Shown: in pieces, positions 46,131-58,600 of the stretch | Position numbering within the stretch: the stretch's first letter is position 1 | Layout: each line of letters starts with the position of its first letter | Origin: Mytilisepta virgata | Taxonomy: Eukaryota > Mollusca > Bivalvia > Mytilida > Mytilidae | Reading direction: 5' to 3' | DNA: 64,000 nt | Assembly: GCA_028015205.1 (NCBI GenBank) | Contig: JAPWFG010000015.1 | Span: 1,054,001 to 1,118,000 of the forward strand | Program-made: the position numbers and the translations under genes | Notes under the pieces: generated by a model | Databases searched by the model: none | The model's input: the letters and a program-made list of their open reading frames with translations, nothing else | Told to the model about the DNA's origin: nothing

Positions 46131-48059
46131 GTAAAAGTCTTCTTAGTGGGTGATATGTCTTCATTCGGAATAATTAATCGTGAGGAGCTATGCCGTTAAA
46201 GTTGGACTATGACAACAATTATTGCTGCTCTTTATCTTAAACCATATAAACATACATATATTTCAGTGTGAATTTTCTCTGGTAATCCCCCTTTAATCCC
46301 ATTTAAAATTAAAAAAATATATCTCCTTTTTATATAAATACGAGCAAGCAATTAAAATGTTTTTCTGATGTAATATTGTGATAGGCTTAAAATGACCGAC
46401 ATTTTTTAAAAGAAGATGTACTGTACTCATCGGAACGCATTAAAAATTTAAAAAAAAATCAGTAATTGGCATGTGACCAAGTGGGAAGTTTTTTTTTTTT
46501 ATTTCTTAAATAAATGGGTCACACTCTATAAGGAATGACATATTCATATATGTAAGTACATTTGTACGTTAAAAGGATTTTGTAGATTTGAATTAATTTT
46601 CAGTGAAACAATTTCCATAGTTGAATTAAAGCATTATTGTTCGATTGCCCTAATACTTTTTTTTTCTCCATTTTAAAATGTTGAATTTAAAACTGGTGCG
46701 AAGTGTGACCACAGAATGGATATCATGTTTTATATATTGTTTTGTATATATTACCTGGATTTCCCAATTTATCAGTTTCGAAGAATGGATCCCCAGATAC
46801 GACGGAAATACAAGATATTAAGTCTGATATTTGCACTTACTGGTAAGCTCGGATGTTTTTAATTTTTTTTTTTTTAAATATTTACATATAATGTATTAGG
46901 TAGCAGTATTCTTATTATTTACAATTGCTCTGGGTTTCAAAGAATCAACACCTTTTTATTTTTATTTTTTACATACTCGTGATTAAGACCATATTGGTCG
47001 AAACGTTGAGTATTTTTAACTTTTTAGTTTGTTGTTGTTTTTTTACGATTTTATATTTGGTTTTGTTCGACTTCGACTTGTGTATTTCATACATTTTAGT
47101 CGTTTTCGCCCCTTTTGACAGCTGACCATTTACATTATTTTTTCTTGTTATCTATTTATAATTCAGTCTGCAACCAGTGATAAGCACATATGTAACTTGC
47201 GTCCAAATCAATAAATATGTATTTTGTTTACTTTTTTTTTATATAGATATATATTTCTATTTTAATTTGCCTTCGAAATATCAGATGTTTTCCAGTGTTT
47301 CATTGAAAAGACTTAAATTTAAATTAAGTGTCATGTTGAAAATATCCACATCTAAAGAGAAAGTTAGTGATACAATGTATATGTTATCAGGACGTATTCT
47401 TGTTATTTATAATTAAGTCTGCCAGTTCAGTAAGCAGTAATAAGTAACTTGGGTCTAAATCAATAAATATATATGTTTGTGTACTTTTATATATACTTTT
47501 AGTTTAATTAGCATCAATGGCCTTGGAAATATAATATGTTTTTCTAGTGTTTTATTGACAAAGACTTAAATTTGAATTGAGTGTCATGTTGAAAATATCC
47601 ATTTTTAAAAGCCTACATCTAAATCTTAAATTTTTGTTTATTTTTACAAAAAATGTATATTCTAGTAACAAAAGACATGTAAATAAAGTGTTGTTTTTTT
47701 AACTGCGCTTTGCCAAAAATGATTTCCAACTGCTGATTTTTAATTCTCGGAACAAGTTATATTTGCTATATCATTTGTTTTAAAACTGTTATACGATGTA
47801 AACAGGAAACATTTAAAATACTGGTACATTGTAATAAATACAAATAGTAAACAATTAAACATATAAATTATGATTTAGTTTTATTCCACATTAGTAGTTT
47901 TGAAAAAAAGTTTTATTCGGTTTAATGGTTATAAAGTGATAAAGATTTAAGGACATAAATACATTTGTACATTGTGATTTAAACTAGTTTTTATGTATCA
48001 GAAAAAAAAAATTTCAGTTCACTAATTTTTTAGCTGGAAAAATATTCTGATGCACTATT
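46131..48059. other. No gene recognised; two related AT-rich segments
   Basis: A stretch near 47160-47380 (ATTCAGTCTGCAACCAGTGA ... TCAATAAATATGT ... AAGACTTAAATTTAAATT) recurs at 47415-47600 with changes, a local direct repeat of about 230 bp. A shorter relative lies at 39470-39670. No coding features. Confidence 0.5.
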
Positions 48060-48250
48060 CATATGTAGAGTCAAGAGATACCAAAGGGATATTCGAAGGA
48101 GGGGAAAATCGAAACGACTGACAAACTCCGGAGAACAACGAAGACAAGACCAGAACAATACATGTACTAAAATTAAAAAAATAAAACCATACGAACGATA
48201 TGGACCCCACCAAAACACCGAGGGTAGACTCATGTGCTCCGGGAGTTATA
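48060..48250 (-). mobile_element. Retroelement tail, minus orientation
   Basis: AGTCAAGAGATACCAAAGGG to GGGTAGACTCATGTGCTCCG is the reverse complement of the conserved 3' non-coding part. No coding portion remains. Confidence 0.55.
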
Positions 48251-48254
48251 TACA

Positions 48255-50345
48255 TGTTAATATAAAAATGGGTTAAGGAGATTTATGTTTATGTCCTTAT
48301 AAGAAGACATTACAGACATAATGTTACCAAAATCGCACATGCACTCGAGCACCTGACCAAATTCTTCCATTTATGCATGATAATAATTATTTAAGGGCGA
48401 GTATCACACTACAATTTGTTTCCGTGATGTTGGTCTAACTCTACTACTGTATGTGTATGAATAAAAACAGTAGTAGCTAGGGTTGAAAATACATTTTGTA
48501 CATCAATGAAACAAATTTTACTGTCTTATCTTGTCCTAGAATAATTTTATCCTGCATAAAAAGGAAACGACATGAAGCCTACTGTGCGAGAGCATATATG
48601 TACCCATCACAATGCAGAAGCTTACTATAGACATCTGATCATCAATTAACAGCATGTATTTCGGTTTAGGCATTAACATTCTTGGTTTAAATTGTCCTTA
48701 AAAAATAATTTTTACAAAAGTGTTCAACAATCACACATTACTTAGAGGACATCGGCATTTTTTGTTTATAGTCAGTATAATTATTTATTAATTCCAAATA
48801 CAATGTTTGAATTGTTCATATTTCTTTTTTTTCATTTTCTAATATGTGAATAACAATAATAATATTTTAAACCCACATATATTCTGTACTAATTCATTCT
48901 TACGCTTAAAAAATTGTTACTAGTAGTTCGTCCATTGTTTCTTTACAATCATATTTTCTTCAAGAAATATAACAAATTATGTGTCTACACTTGCAGGGGG
49001 TCTCGTGGAAAGGGCGTAGAACATTTCGGAAATATTTTAGAATTCCTAATAGGTCATTTTCACAAATTTTCTTGGCCTCTTTTCCGAGAATTTTTATGAA
49101 ATTTAAATAAGGGTACATGAACAAGTAAAATATAGATATGACAAAGGTAAGATTGCATGTGCAAGATAAAAAAAAAAAACAAAACAAAAAAAAAAAAAAA
49201 ACAAAACATGACGTGATTTTTCGAACATGACGTGATTTTTCGATCATAGCTATTTGGTGATTGGAGATGTTATTTATCGGCGCATCAATCCTAAATTTGC
49301 AACAAATCTATCCATACTGACAAGGACGGAATTTCTTGTCAATAATAAAAGTGATCGAATCAGACGAACAGAAATCGTCTTGAGACCATCTATATTTTAC
49401 TTTTAATCGATCAGCACTGCAAGCTGCTAGAGAAAATAACATGCTTCAAGTTGATGTGACGAATGCTTCAGAAGCTTCTGGCTAACGGAATATATAAATT
49501 TTTCGCAAAAGAAACAAAAAAGCTACATGTAGACAGTATATTTCCTTTAGGGTAGCATGAACTTATAGGTAGACCTTATAATGTACTAATAATCACTCGC
49601 AAATTAAGTTATTAACTGCATGCATATATTAACGGAGAAATACCGTTCACTGGCATGGGCCGATGAAATGTTACTTATCAAGTACTTAAATTTGTTAAAC
49701 TCGTGATATTAGTGTGAGTGTCATTCTAATTTTTTTTTTTTTGGAAAAACACAAAAATGTGATTTTATCAGATGAATAATTCTGATGATCCCACCGTAAG
49801 ACAAAAATATTAAATAAGCAATATTTCCATGCAAAGCATCAAGTGATATACACGCTCTCTTTAATAGAACATTGTTACTAGTATTTTTCTAAAAAAAGCA
49901 ATAATTTTACGTCAATTTAAAAAAATCTTTTTTATTTATGGTAGATCAATACTGATATTAATAGGAGATAGATTTTCCTAATTTTTTTCCAAGCATGATG
50001 CTGGATGGATATACTTTCAAATTTAAATTAATAAACATAGGTAACTGTTCTTGATTTTGAGATAATTATTAAATTAATGTTGGTAAATTTTATATAGATT
50101 ATATAGGGAATATCCAAATTTCTTGTACAATTACAAAAAAATGGCAGATAGATTTTTTTTTTTTATAAAATTGGTGGACATGCTTTCATATTTTCAAAAG
50201 AAAAATTTGGGTCTCCGTTCATTTTTTCTTGCTTTTTCCAAAAAAACAAAAATTTCCTTTACATTTCATCCACCAATTATCTCCCCCGAACAGGGTTCTT
50301 TTTAGAATAAAAATTTGTAATTTTGCTACTTATGCATTTTTTGTC
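48255..50345. other. No gene recognised; A-rich tracts
   Basis: AT-rich sequence. At 49168-49205 there is an A tract broken by two CAAAAC phrases, followed by an ATGACGTGATTTTTCGA doublet (49206-49244). The doublet is a perfect tandem of about 20 bp. Confidence 0.5.
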
Positions 50346-50352
50346 AGTTTTT

Positions 50353-51595
50353 AGCTCACATGGCCAAAAGGCCATGTGAGCTTTTGTGATCACTTGGCGT
50401 CCGTCCTTCCGTCCATCGTCCGTTAACCTTTCACATTTTAATCTTCTACTCTGAAACCACTGGGCCAAAGGAATTAAATTTGGCAGGAAGCATCTATTGG
50501 AGGTCCTTTATAAAGATTGCACATTTCCTCCCGACCGGAGGCCGCCATGGGCAATTGTTGTTTCTGATTGGCTGAGTTTTCAAAAATCTTCTTCTCTGAA
50601 ACTGCTGAGCGGAATGAAACAAAATTTGACAGGAAACATATATGGGAGGTCCTTTATAAACTCTCCTCATTTCATCCCGATTGGACTACAAATATGGCCG
50701 CCGTGGGCAGTTCTTGTTTCTGATTGGTTGATATAAAAAAATCTTATTCTCTGAAACCACTTTGCTAGATGGAACGAAACTTGACAGAAAACATCTATGG
50801 GAGGTTCTTTACAAAGTTTCCTCATTTGGTCACGATCGGACAAAAACATGGCCGCATGAACAGTTCTTGTTTCTGATTGGCTGATATAAAAAAAAATCTC
50901 CTCTGAACTTGCTTGGCCAAATGGAACGAAACTTGACAGAAAGCATCTAATTTGGAGGTTGTATGCAAAGTTTCCTCATTTCGTCCTGGTCAGGCAACAA
51001 ATATGGCCGTCATGGGCAGTTCTTGTCTTTTATCTGTTAATAACCGCTTGGCCAAAGGGAATGAGACTTGACAGGAAGCATCTGTTGGAGGATTTTTACA
51101 AATTTTTCCAGATTTTGTCCAGATCATGTGACAAACATGGCCGCCATGGGCAATTCTTGTTTCTGATTGGTTGATTTAAAAAACAATTCTCTTAAACTGA
51201 TTGGCCAAATAGAGCCAAAGTGTCTATGGCATATAACAAAAATCTACAGAACCGCAGAATTGCTGGTACCAAACATGGTCTGAATGTTCCTCTTAAGGTG
51301 CTCACCAAGTGTTACTCTGGTGCCGATCCCTAATTCAAAATGGCCTTTAGCAGAGGACTTAGATTAACATAAGGTTCTATGTGAAATACTTAAAAAAATC
51401 TTCTGGAGAACTGCCAAATTTTAGAATATGCGAACCTGTAAGTAGAAGGACCTTGATGATGAAAAAAGTGGTTCCGATAAGGCTTACCACACTTCATTAT
51501 GATAGGGAGAAGTGACTTCTCTCTTTGAGTTACATCAATAAAAATGGCTTTCATGCCAGGTGAGCGATACAGGCTCAGCCCTCTGACCCTCTAGT
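50353..51595 (+). mobile_element. Second copy of the CTCACNTGGCC element (about 1.24 kb)
   Basis: It begins GCTCACATGGCCAAAAGGCC and ends CCAGGTGAGCGATACAGGCT ... CCTCTAGT, with TTA on each side, as for the copy at 41249. Internal units of about 150-170 bp recur (AATCTTCTTCTCTGAAACTG ... GGAGGTCCTTTATAAA; TTCTTGTTTCTGATTGGCTG) about five times. No transposase frame. Confidence 0.65.
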
Positions 51596-52199
51596 TTAAT
51601 TTGAATAAACTTAAGATATAAATTTTACATTATATTAAATACTAGTTGCATGCTCGTTGAAAACATATTTTGCAAGATGCCCGAAAAAGATGCTCAGTGT
51701 ATTACGTATGATCTACTTTAAAAGAATAAAACATATTTTGTGCTATTAAGGATAAGTATGTCCCCACAGTGTGTCGAGGGAATATATTGTTTTACTCCCG
51801 TTTTCTTCTTTCTTCTCTAGTCACTTTTTTGTTCTCGACCGTTCTTGGAGATGGCTGACCCGATCGAAACGAAACTTGGCACAAAAGTAGTAGATTTACA
51901 GGCTGATTATAAAATTTGGAAAATTGTCGCCATAAATTATTTTTAAAATTCTAAAAAAATGAAAAAAAAAATCTTCAGCTTCAGTTCTAGCGTAGAAATG
52001 TTCAGCACCATCAAAAATGGTATAGACGACCATTTTGAAAAATCAAAGTGGCCGCCAAGTAGAAAAAATCTGAATAAAAATTATTAAAAATTCAAAAAAT
52101 TTCTTATTTGCGTGAACATTTATATTTGGGCCAAGATTGGCATTGGGAGGACGGGGAAACATCTGTTTTGGAGAACATAACAATCAATACTAGTTAAAT

Positions 52200-52226
52200 G
52201 GGGATTTTCATGTGTGGAAATCCCCA
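52200..52226. repeat. Small perfect inverted repeat
   Basis: AAATGGGGATTT and AAATCCCCATTT form 12-bp arms about 9 bp apart. It lies at the end of an AT-rich stretch (51730-52200) that looks like repeat DNA (CATTTTGAAAAATCAAAGTG, TGGCCGCCAAG). Confidence 0.5.
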
Positions 52227-52601
52227 TTTTGTACCCGTGGTCGATCAAGTATGTCATTCTAGTATACCATAATTGTGTCTCACTTCAGTTGAACTGAATA
52301 GTTAAAATATTATTCTCCCATATCTTATATTTTGATACATCTAAATATACAAAATATTGGCTTTCCAAGTGAATGCATTCGTAAAGCTTTTGTGGTGCGA
52401 AAATTAATTGAAATAGATCATGTGACTGTGTTAAATCATATGATTTAAAAATGTAAAACGCAGTATATTTTATGCTCAAAAATGAAAAATAAATTCTAAT
52501 ATCATGTAAGTATATATTTGTACTTTGATGTCAGTGCTGACAATAATTTTACTTGCTATAACATAATACGCATGTATATATAAATGAGATGCATGTATAA
52601 G

Positions 52602-53414
52602 TAAAGCCCCCTTTACACTGAACGAAGACTGCACTACGACCATAAAAAATGTTTTGATCGTGGAACATCTTAGTGGGGTCGTACTGAGGTCTTCAAGTAG
52701 CGTCGTGTGGTCGGCATTGCGCGTGATAGGTCGTAGTAGAATCTCCAGGTCCCACGACTGTTTTGAACATGCTCAAAATTTACGTAGCGAGGTCGTCGCC
52801 ACGTTTGATCGTACAGACATCGTACCGCTGTCGTAGAGGAAGCGCAGAGACATCGTAGTGAGATCGTAGTGAGACATCGTATATAAATTCAAGCAAGAAA
52901 TTGTCCTTTTATATAGTTTATTTGCTGGTCGTAGAGGAAGCGCAGAGACATCGTAGTGACATCGTAGTGAGACATCGTAGTTAGAAATAATATACATTCA
53001 AGCAAGAAATTGTCCTTTTATATAGTTTATTTCCTGATCGTGGCTAGATCGTGAGAACAACGTAGCAAGGTCGTAATACTCGTGGTAGCAGCGTAGTGAC
53101 AACGTATTACGATCGTCAAGCGCGTATCGATGTCGTGTCACAATCGTGAGAGGTCGTACAACATCGGCCTAGGGGCGTCGTGTGATCGTGTTATTGTCGT
53201 AGCTTGAACGTACCACAAACGCAGGCATCGTAGGAGAGCGTAGTAGCAACGTGAAAGATTATCGAAAAAAACGTATTTTGAGCGTAGGGGTGTCGTGAAT
53301 ACCTTTACACTGAAGATGGTTTTCCAATTTTTCCACGCCCCTGCTGCGATCTTGGCGATCGTAGAGGTCGTGGAGAGCGTAGCACAGTCTTCGACCAGTG
53401 TAAAGGGGGCTTAA
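52602..53414. mobile_element. 807-bp MITE with TIRs and TAA target duplication
   Basis: Borders are 52605-53411. The first 16 bases (AGCCCCCTTTACACTG) and last 16 (CAGTGTAAAGGGGGCT) are perfectly inverted, and the similarity continues, with about six mismatches, to about 36 bp. TAA flanks both ends (52602-52604, 53412-53414). Inside, a segment of about 95-110 bp starting GTCGTAGAGGAAGCGCAGAG is present twice in tandem (52831 and 52928), and CGTAG motifs are dense. There is no transposase, so it is non-autonomous. The TWA-type duplication fits PIF/Harbinger (inference). Confidence 0.8.
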
Positions 53415-54670
53415 AGAAGACCTTTTTATTTGATCTTCAATTTAAAAATATAAAAGTGGTTGAAGGAATGCCGCAGGAAGTGGCTAGTTCCTGGCAGCTG
53501 TATGTGAAAACGTATAGAAGTTCAATGGCAATTGTCATAACAAATTTGCAATTCTAAAGTTTGCGTTAACTGCTGAAGCTGCAGAAGAAGTAGAATTACA
53601 AACTTATCAATTGCATTTATTTTGTAAGTTCAAATGTCAAATACAAATATTTTGGAAAAATGAACTGATATGTACCAATTATTCAAATTAGAGTGGAAGA
53701 CAAATAAAAGTATTGAGTGTCGATTTGTGTTGTATAACTGCAGCCAAACAACACAGGAAACTACAGTTGAATAATTATATTATTTCTTGTTAAACAGAAG
53801 ATAATATATTGACACGTTTATAATGCGTGAAATATAATTTTATAAAGTCTCATATTGTTCGTGGTATTATCATATGACGTCGAGTTATTTTTATAGGTTC
53901 TGTTTAAAAGCTATGAAAATAAATCATTGCAATTTGTTTATCTGATCAACGCTTTTAATACTATATATAGTAAGTTATACCGTGTATGTAACCTTGTTAT
54001 TCACGCACCAGATCGTAATATAATTAGGAATGAGAAAGGAAAAAATAATCTTGTTTACACTTACACTTGGAATGCTAGCAAGAACGAAGAAGTTTTGATA
54101 ATCAACAAATCACAACATGTATTTGCCTTCTAAAATAACAATCCAAAGATACTAATACAAATTAAATATTTTTTAAATTGATCACATATATTGAAGAAAA
54201 TAAACAAACCTTAAATATGCTTAAAAAGAAAGTATAGTTCACATAACATTACAGTATCGTTATAATACATTGTAAAAATACACTTCCGGTTTCACTCTCC
54301 GGATCAGACACGTCTTTTTCCAGAACCTCCTAAAACCGGACCCTTTGAAAACCGGCCGATTTCTCCGGTCCCACAGCTGTTCGGTATACTGTAAATATAG
54401 TAAATTTATACTATGCTGTATACGACGCATATAAGAATAGTTACGTTTTTCCAAAGTCATACAAAGTTTATAAAGAGTGTACTAATAAACAATTACATAA
54501 ACTAAGTAAGGAGTTCCTCATCATACTAACATGACTAACGGAATATATTTGGCAAAAGACGGGGTTGATGCTGGACATTACATATTATTTCCTCTTTAAT
54601 ATCCTTGTTTTATTTAATATTCAATGTAGATATGAATCATCAAAACTATTTAGTTATTTTTCATAATTAT
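53415..54670. other. Upstream region of the HEPN/STAND gene; nothing recognised
   Basis: AT-rich sequence. It should contain the promoter and any non-coding first exon. TTATTTTTCAG at about 54667-54677 is a good splice acceptor, so the HEPN exon may begin at 54678 with a short leader. Confidence 0.4.
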
Positions 54671-54724
54671 TTTTCAGATTAAGTACATCCGTGGTATACG
54701 TTACCTACATATGAAGTGAAAAAA

Positions 54725-55666
54725 ATGGGACGGAAAAAACGCGAAAATTACCATCGTTGTTCTGTTTTAATTGTAGAAAATAGTAGGGAATCTATTATAT
54801 GTTTGTTCGAATTTTGTTTGTCAAAAAACAACACGACTTATGAAGATTTTTTGAACCAACACAGTCATGACATTTATCACTTATGCTATCACCAGAAAGA
54901 ATGTTGCCAATGCCAAAGAGTTCCAAGAGGAAAAAATGTTATAAATATAAGTCAGTTGGAACAGCTGTACGAAAAATATGGTCCGAAAATGGATGGCCAT
55001 AAACGCAAAGGTGGGAGTGAACACTGTTGCAGTAAAGCCATACCAAATATTACAACGGATACTCTCGATGTTACTTTCTGCAGATGTCTTCTTGAAAATT
55101 TTTGCGACGATATTTTCTGGCATTCCTGCCTCACAGCCGAAAATATTTCACTCGATGCATTCTTGAATAAAAATAAACATACACTCTACCATATGTGGAA
55201 GGGATCGAATGGAAATTGTTGTCTTTGTTCTTCAGGACAAAAACATTACACACGAATAAATGACCAACAATGGTACACACTGTTCAAGAAAAGTGAGGAC
55301 CCTTGTAGTCGCCACGGAGGAAAGAAGGATCCGATCTGTTCTATGTCAGCCAGAGAAGGACTTGAAATTCATAGTGTGGATAAAAACCTTTCAAAAGCTG
55401 TTCTTGCAGAGTGTTGTCCCTTAAAACGACGAGTTAATCACCTTGTTGAGATCAGAAATGATCATGCCCATAAAATCAAAGCTTCCTTAACAAATGATGA
55501 ATTTATCAAAACTTCAAAATGTATAGAAGATGACATATTGTTTATAGGTCGGGTTTGTGGAAAGGAGGAGGAATTTAAGGCCAAATTCAAAGAAACACAA
55601 GAACAAACACTTGATATGGATGTTTGCAACCGATATCAGGATAAGCTGGTGGAAGAAATCAAGAAG
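54725..55666 (+). CDS. HEPN (DZIP3-like) exon, copy 1
   Basis: 314 codons from ATG 54725 (GRKKRENYHRCSV...). Two related cysteine-rich modules come first (about 15-110 and 115-215), each with an FLN-x(5)-H-x-h-YH motif, CC-x-C, and a later H/C cluster. The last part has EIRNDHAHK (R-x4-H), the catalytic-type motif of HEPN nucleases, inside a helical region. It looks like a DZIP3-type HEPN, here with an added zinc-binding-like duplication. The donor is AAG/GTTGTT, GT but weak; reading on would give a hydrophobic tail ending at 55747. Confidence 0.65.
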
Positions 55667-58600
55667 GTTGTTGAATTTTCTCTTTTTTATACATTTAGTT
55701 TGCAGTTAGTAATTTATTGTGATGATTATTTTCCGTTTAAAATTTGACAAAAATTACCAGAAATTTCTAAAGCTCTTCCTTTTGATGCAGATGTAACCCT
55801 AGGCTGAGTTTGGATTCCTATTTGTTTTAATTGTTTTGGTTTTTGATGGTTGTGCTTATTAATTCATCATTATATCTTTTTAAAACCGGATTTCCCACAT
55901 TTTGACCTAGAGCATGTTGATGAGTTGTCAGTCAACGAAATGGCCATACGGTACATCAAATTTATTTCGGTATTTTGTGATACATTTTATTACACATCTG
56001 TATATAAGCAGCAGTATTTTTCTACACATTTAGTTGTAATACATTTTTTGATACCAACTTTGATGCACAAGATGTGCAAATTTCATCGATTTACGACTCA
56101 TCAAAATCTGAAACTCCATAATGACCAAAAAGGGTAAAAGCTATGGTCAGAGCACAAGGTATATACTCCTTAGTTTTCAAAAAACTTAACATTTGTGTAA
56201 CAGTAAATTTAAACTATCAGTTTCGAGCTAGTAACGAAATACTAGCGACTGATCTAGTGATACCCTGTTGACTTGCATTCCACCAGCTGCGACTTGCAGC
56301 GTGGTATCGATTCAAAGTCTTTGATACCAACTTTGATGCACATGCTGTGGACAAATAAAAATATCCCGCTGATAGTTGCAATTAAAGGGTAATTTAATTA
56401 CATATAATATATAATTACTATCAATGCACATTTATTTAGATGAGTCCATTACACATTAAATAAGATAAAACACGCAATGGGGGCATAAATAATGTTAATT
56501 GTATACTAAAAGTTAATACTTAATCGCATTAGTGATAATCTGTAAATTTGTATAAAATTTCATGTTCTGATAAATAATACTAAGACAATAAAAAAAAAAA
56601 AAAATAAAAAGTGATTTTTTTAATCCTTGTGATGTTTATCCTGTCCCATTTGTTTTTGCTATTTGTTTTTGTTTTTACATTCTGAATTACAATAGATCTA
56701 ATAAATTTCTGGTGATATTGTACTATTTTGAATATTGCAGAACCAAGAGGAAATTTTATTCACATTGAAAGAGCTTGAACAACCACGAGATAAAGGTAAA
56801 TGATTTAATTAACTCAACAATTCACGTTTTGGAAATTTTTTACATCTCATCTGTCCCAATGAGTTCGACATTAAGGATACCACAGACACTGCCAAGTCTG
56901 CATCGCATCTTAACCTTCACCTCAAAATCGACACCAGAGGAAGCTTGAATACAAAACTTTACGACAAACGGGATGAATTTGACTTTCCAATTGTCAACTT
57001 CCCATTTTTGAGCGACAATATTCCAGAAGCGCCGGCGTATGGAGTATATATTTCACAACTCATACGTTATTCCAGAGCTTGTGACATATACATTGATTAC
57101 CTGGACACACCCGGCTCCTGACAGAAAAGTTGCTCAGACAAGGGTACGTTGCTCCTAAGTTGAAGTCATTATTAAAGTCTTATGGACGTCATCGTTACTT
57201 GGTTGACAGGTACGAAAAAAAAACGTTTCCCAAATGACAATGGACCTGTTCCATTGATGTCATCCCTTCCTCATACCGGATTTGACATGGGCAGCATGGC
57301 GGGTGTCCTGCAGGAAGCAGAGACTGGGGTCCATATTGTTCATATGTTTTAATGCATGTATTGTTTTTGTCTTCTCTTCGTTGTTCTCCGGAGTTTGTCA
57401 ATTGTTACGAATTTCTCCTCCTTCGAATATCCCTTTGGGGTTCTTGACTCTACTAATGCTACTTTTACTAAAGGCAATTAGCCGCCTCCGTAAGATTTTA
57501 AATATAAAAATCTATCAATTTTAAAAACTAACCAAAGTATTACATTTAAATACGTTAACGACTTATATTTATATTTTTCAGATTCTGATGAACGCCGTAA
57601 ACAACAAGGTCAGTTTAAATGACAGAAAGATTTTTCGTACAAAATTAATAGTTTATATTTTTTATTAACTACAACCCACATAATTCATTTTTAAACATAA
57701 TTTTAATCTCATTATCTCAAAATTAAATGAATCGTTAAAAATGATTTGAGATGACAGATATTTTGAAATTATAAGTAAATACACAACAATACAATATTGG
57801 AATAGCACGTAACTTGAATATATTAAAGATGTTCAGATATTTGGAATAATAGCGAGCGCTATAGGAGCATATGCATTTTCTACATATGGATCATTTAGAA
57901 AAGTCTTTGTTTAATGGGGGCAGACATATTGTGCTACATATTAAAGCTAGAAAAAGTTTCGTTCGCCGGAAACGGAAGTAAGGGAAATAACGTGCTTCAA
58001 ATTATAATTTGTATTTTTCACCATCTGTCTTTTTTCACCAAATGTTAATGTCTTTGTATGAAATGAAATGGTTGATTTTTATATATATAACCCACACATT
58101 TACCTCCAATAAACTGCGGTGTTTTAAAACAAAATTGTCAAAATAATATTTCATACGTTTTATATGATATATGTCTTTAACACAACGGTTTATGTGTTTT
58201 CAAATGTATCATGTATACAAATAATGTGTTTAGTTTTGTGCATTAGCGAAGTTAACAAAGGGAGATAACTGAAACTGCCCCTTTTGGTCACCAGTGTTAA
58301 AGGGATCATATTTAATATATATTTTTGGTAACTTGGTTAGGGGAGATAACTAAAATCGCCTTACTGTGGACCGCAGGGTTTAAATTGGGCTACTTTGTTA
58401 TCTCCCACTTATCCCAGTTGATTCACACTTATCTACTGTCTAAACTGAAAATATAAAACAAACAAAAGGTGAATATTAGTAATTATCATACTTCGATGTT
58501 GGAAATTTTCTTTTGTTAAATCCTTAACCTTCAGAGCACCTCATGTCCCCTGATGGCACTCCCGTTTTTTAGTGGGAGTTCACATTGCTAGTGCTTTAGT

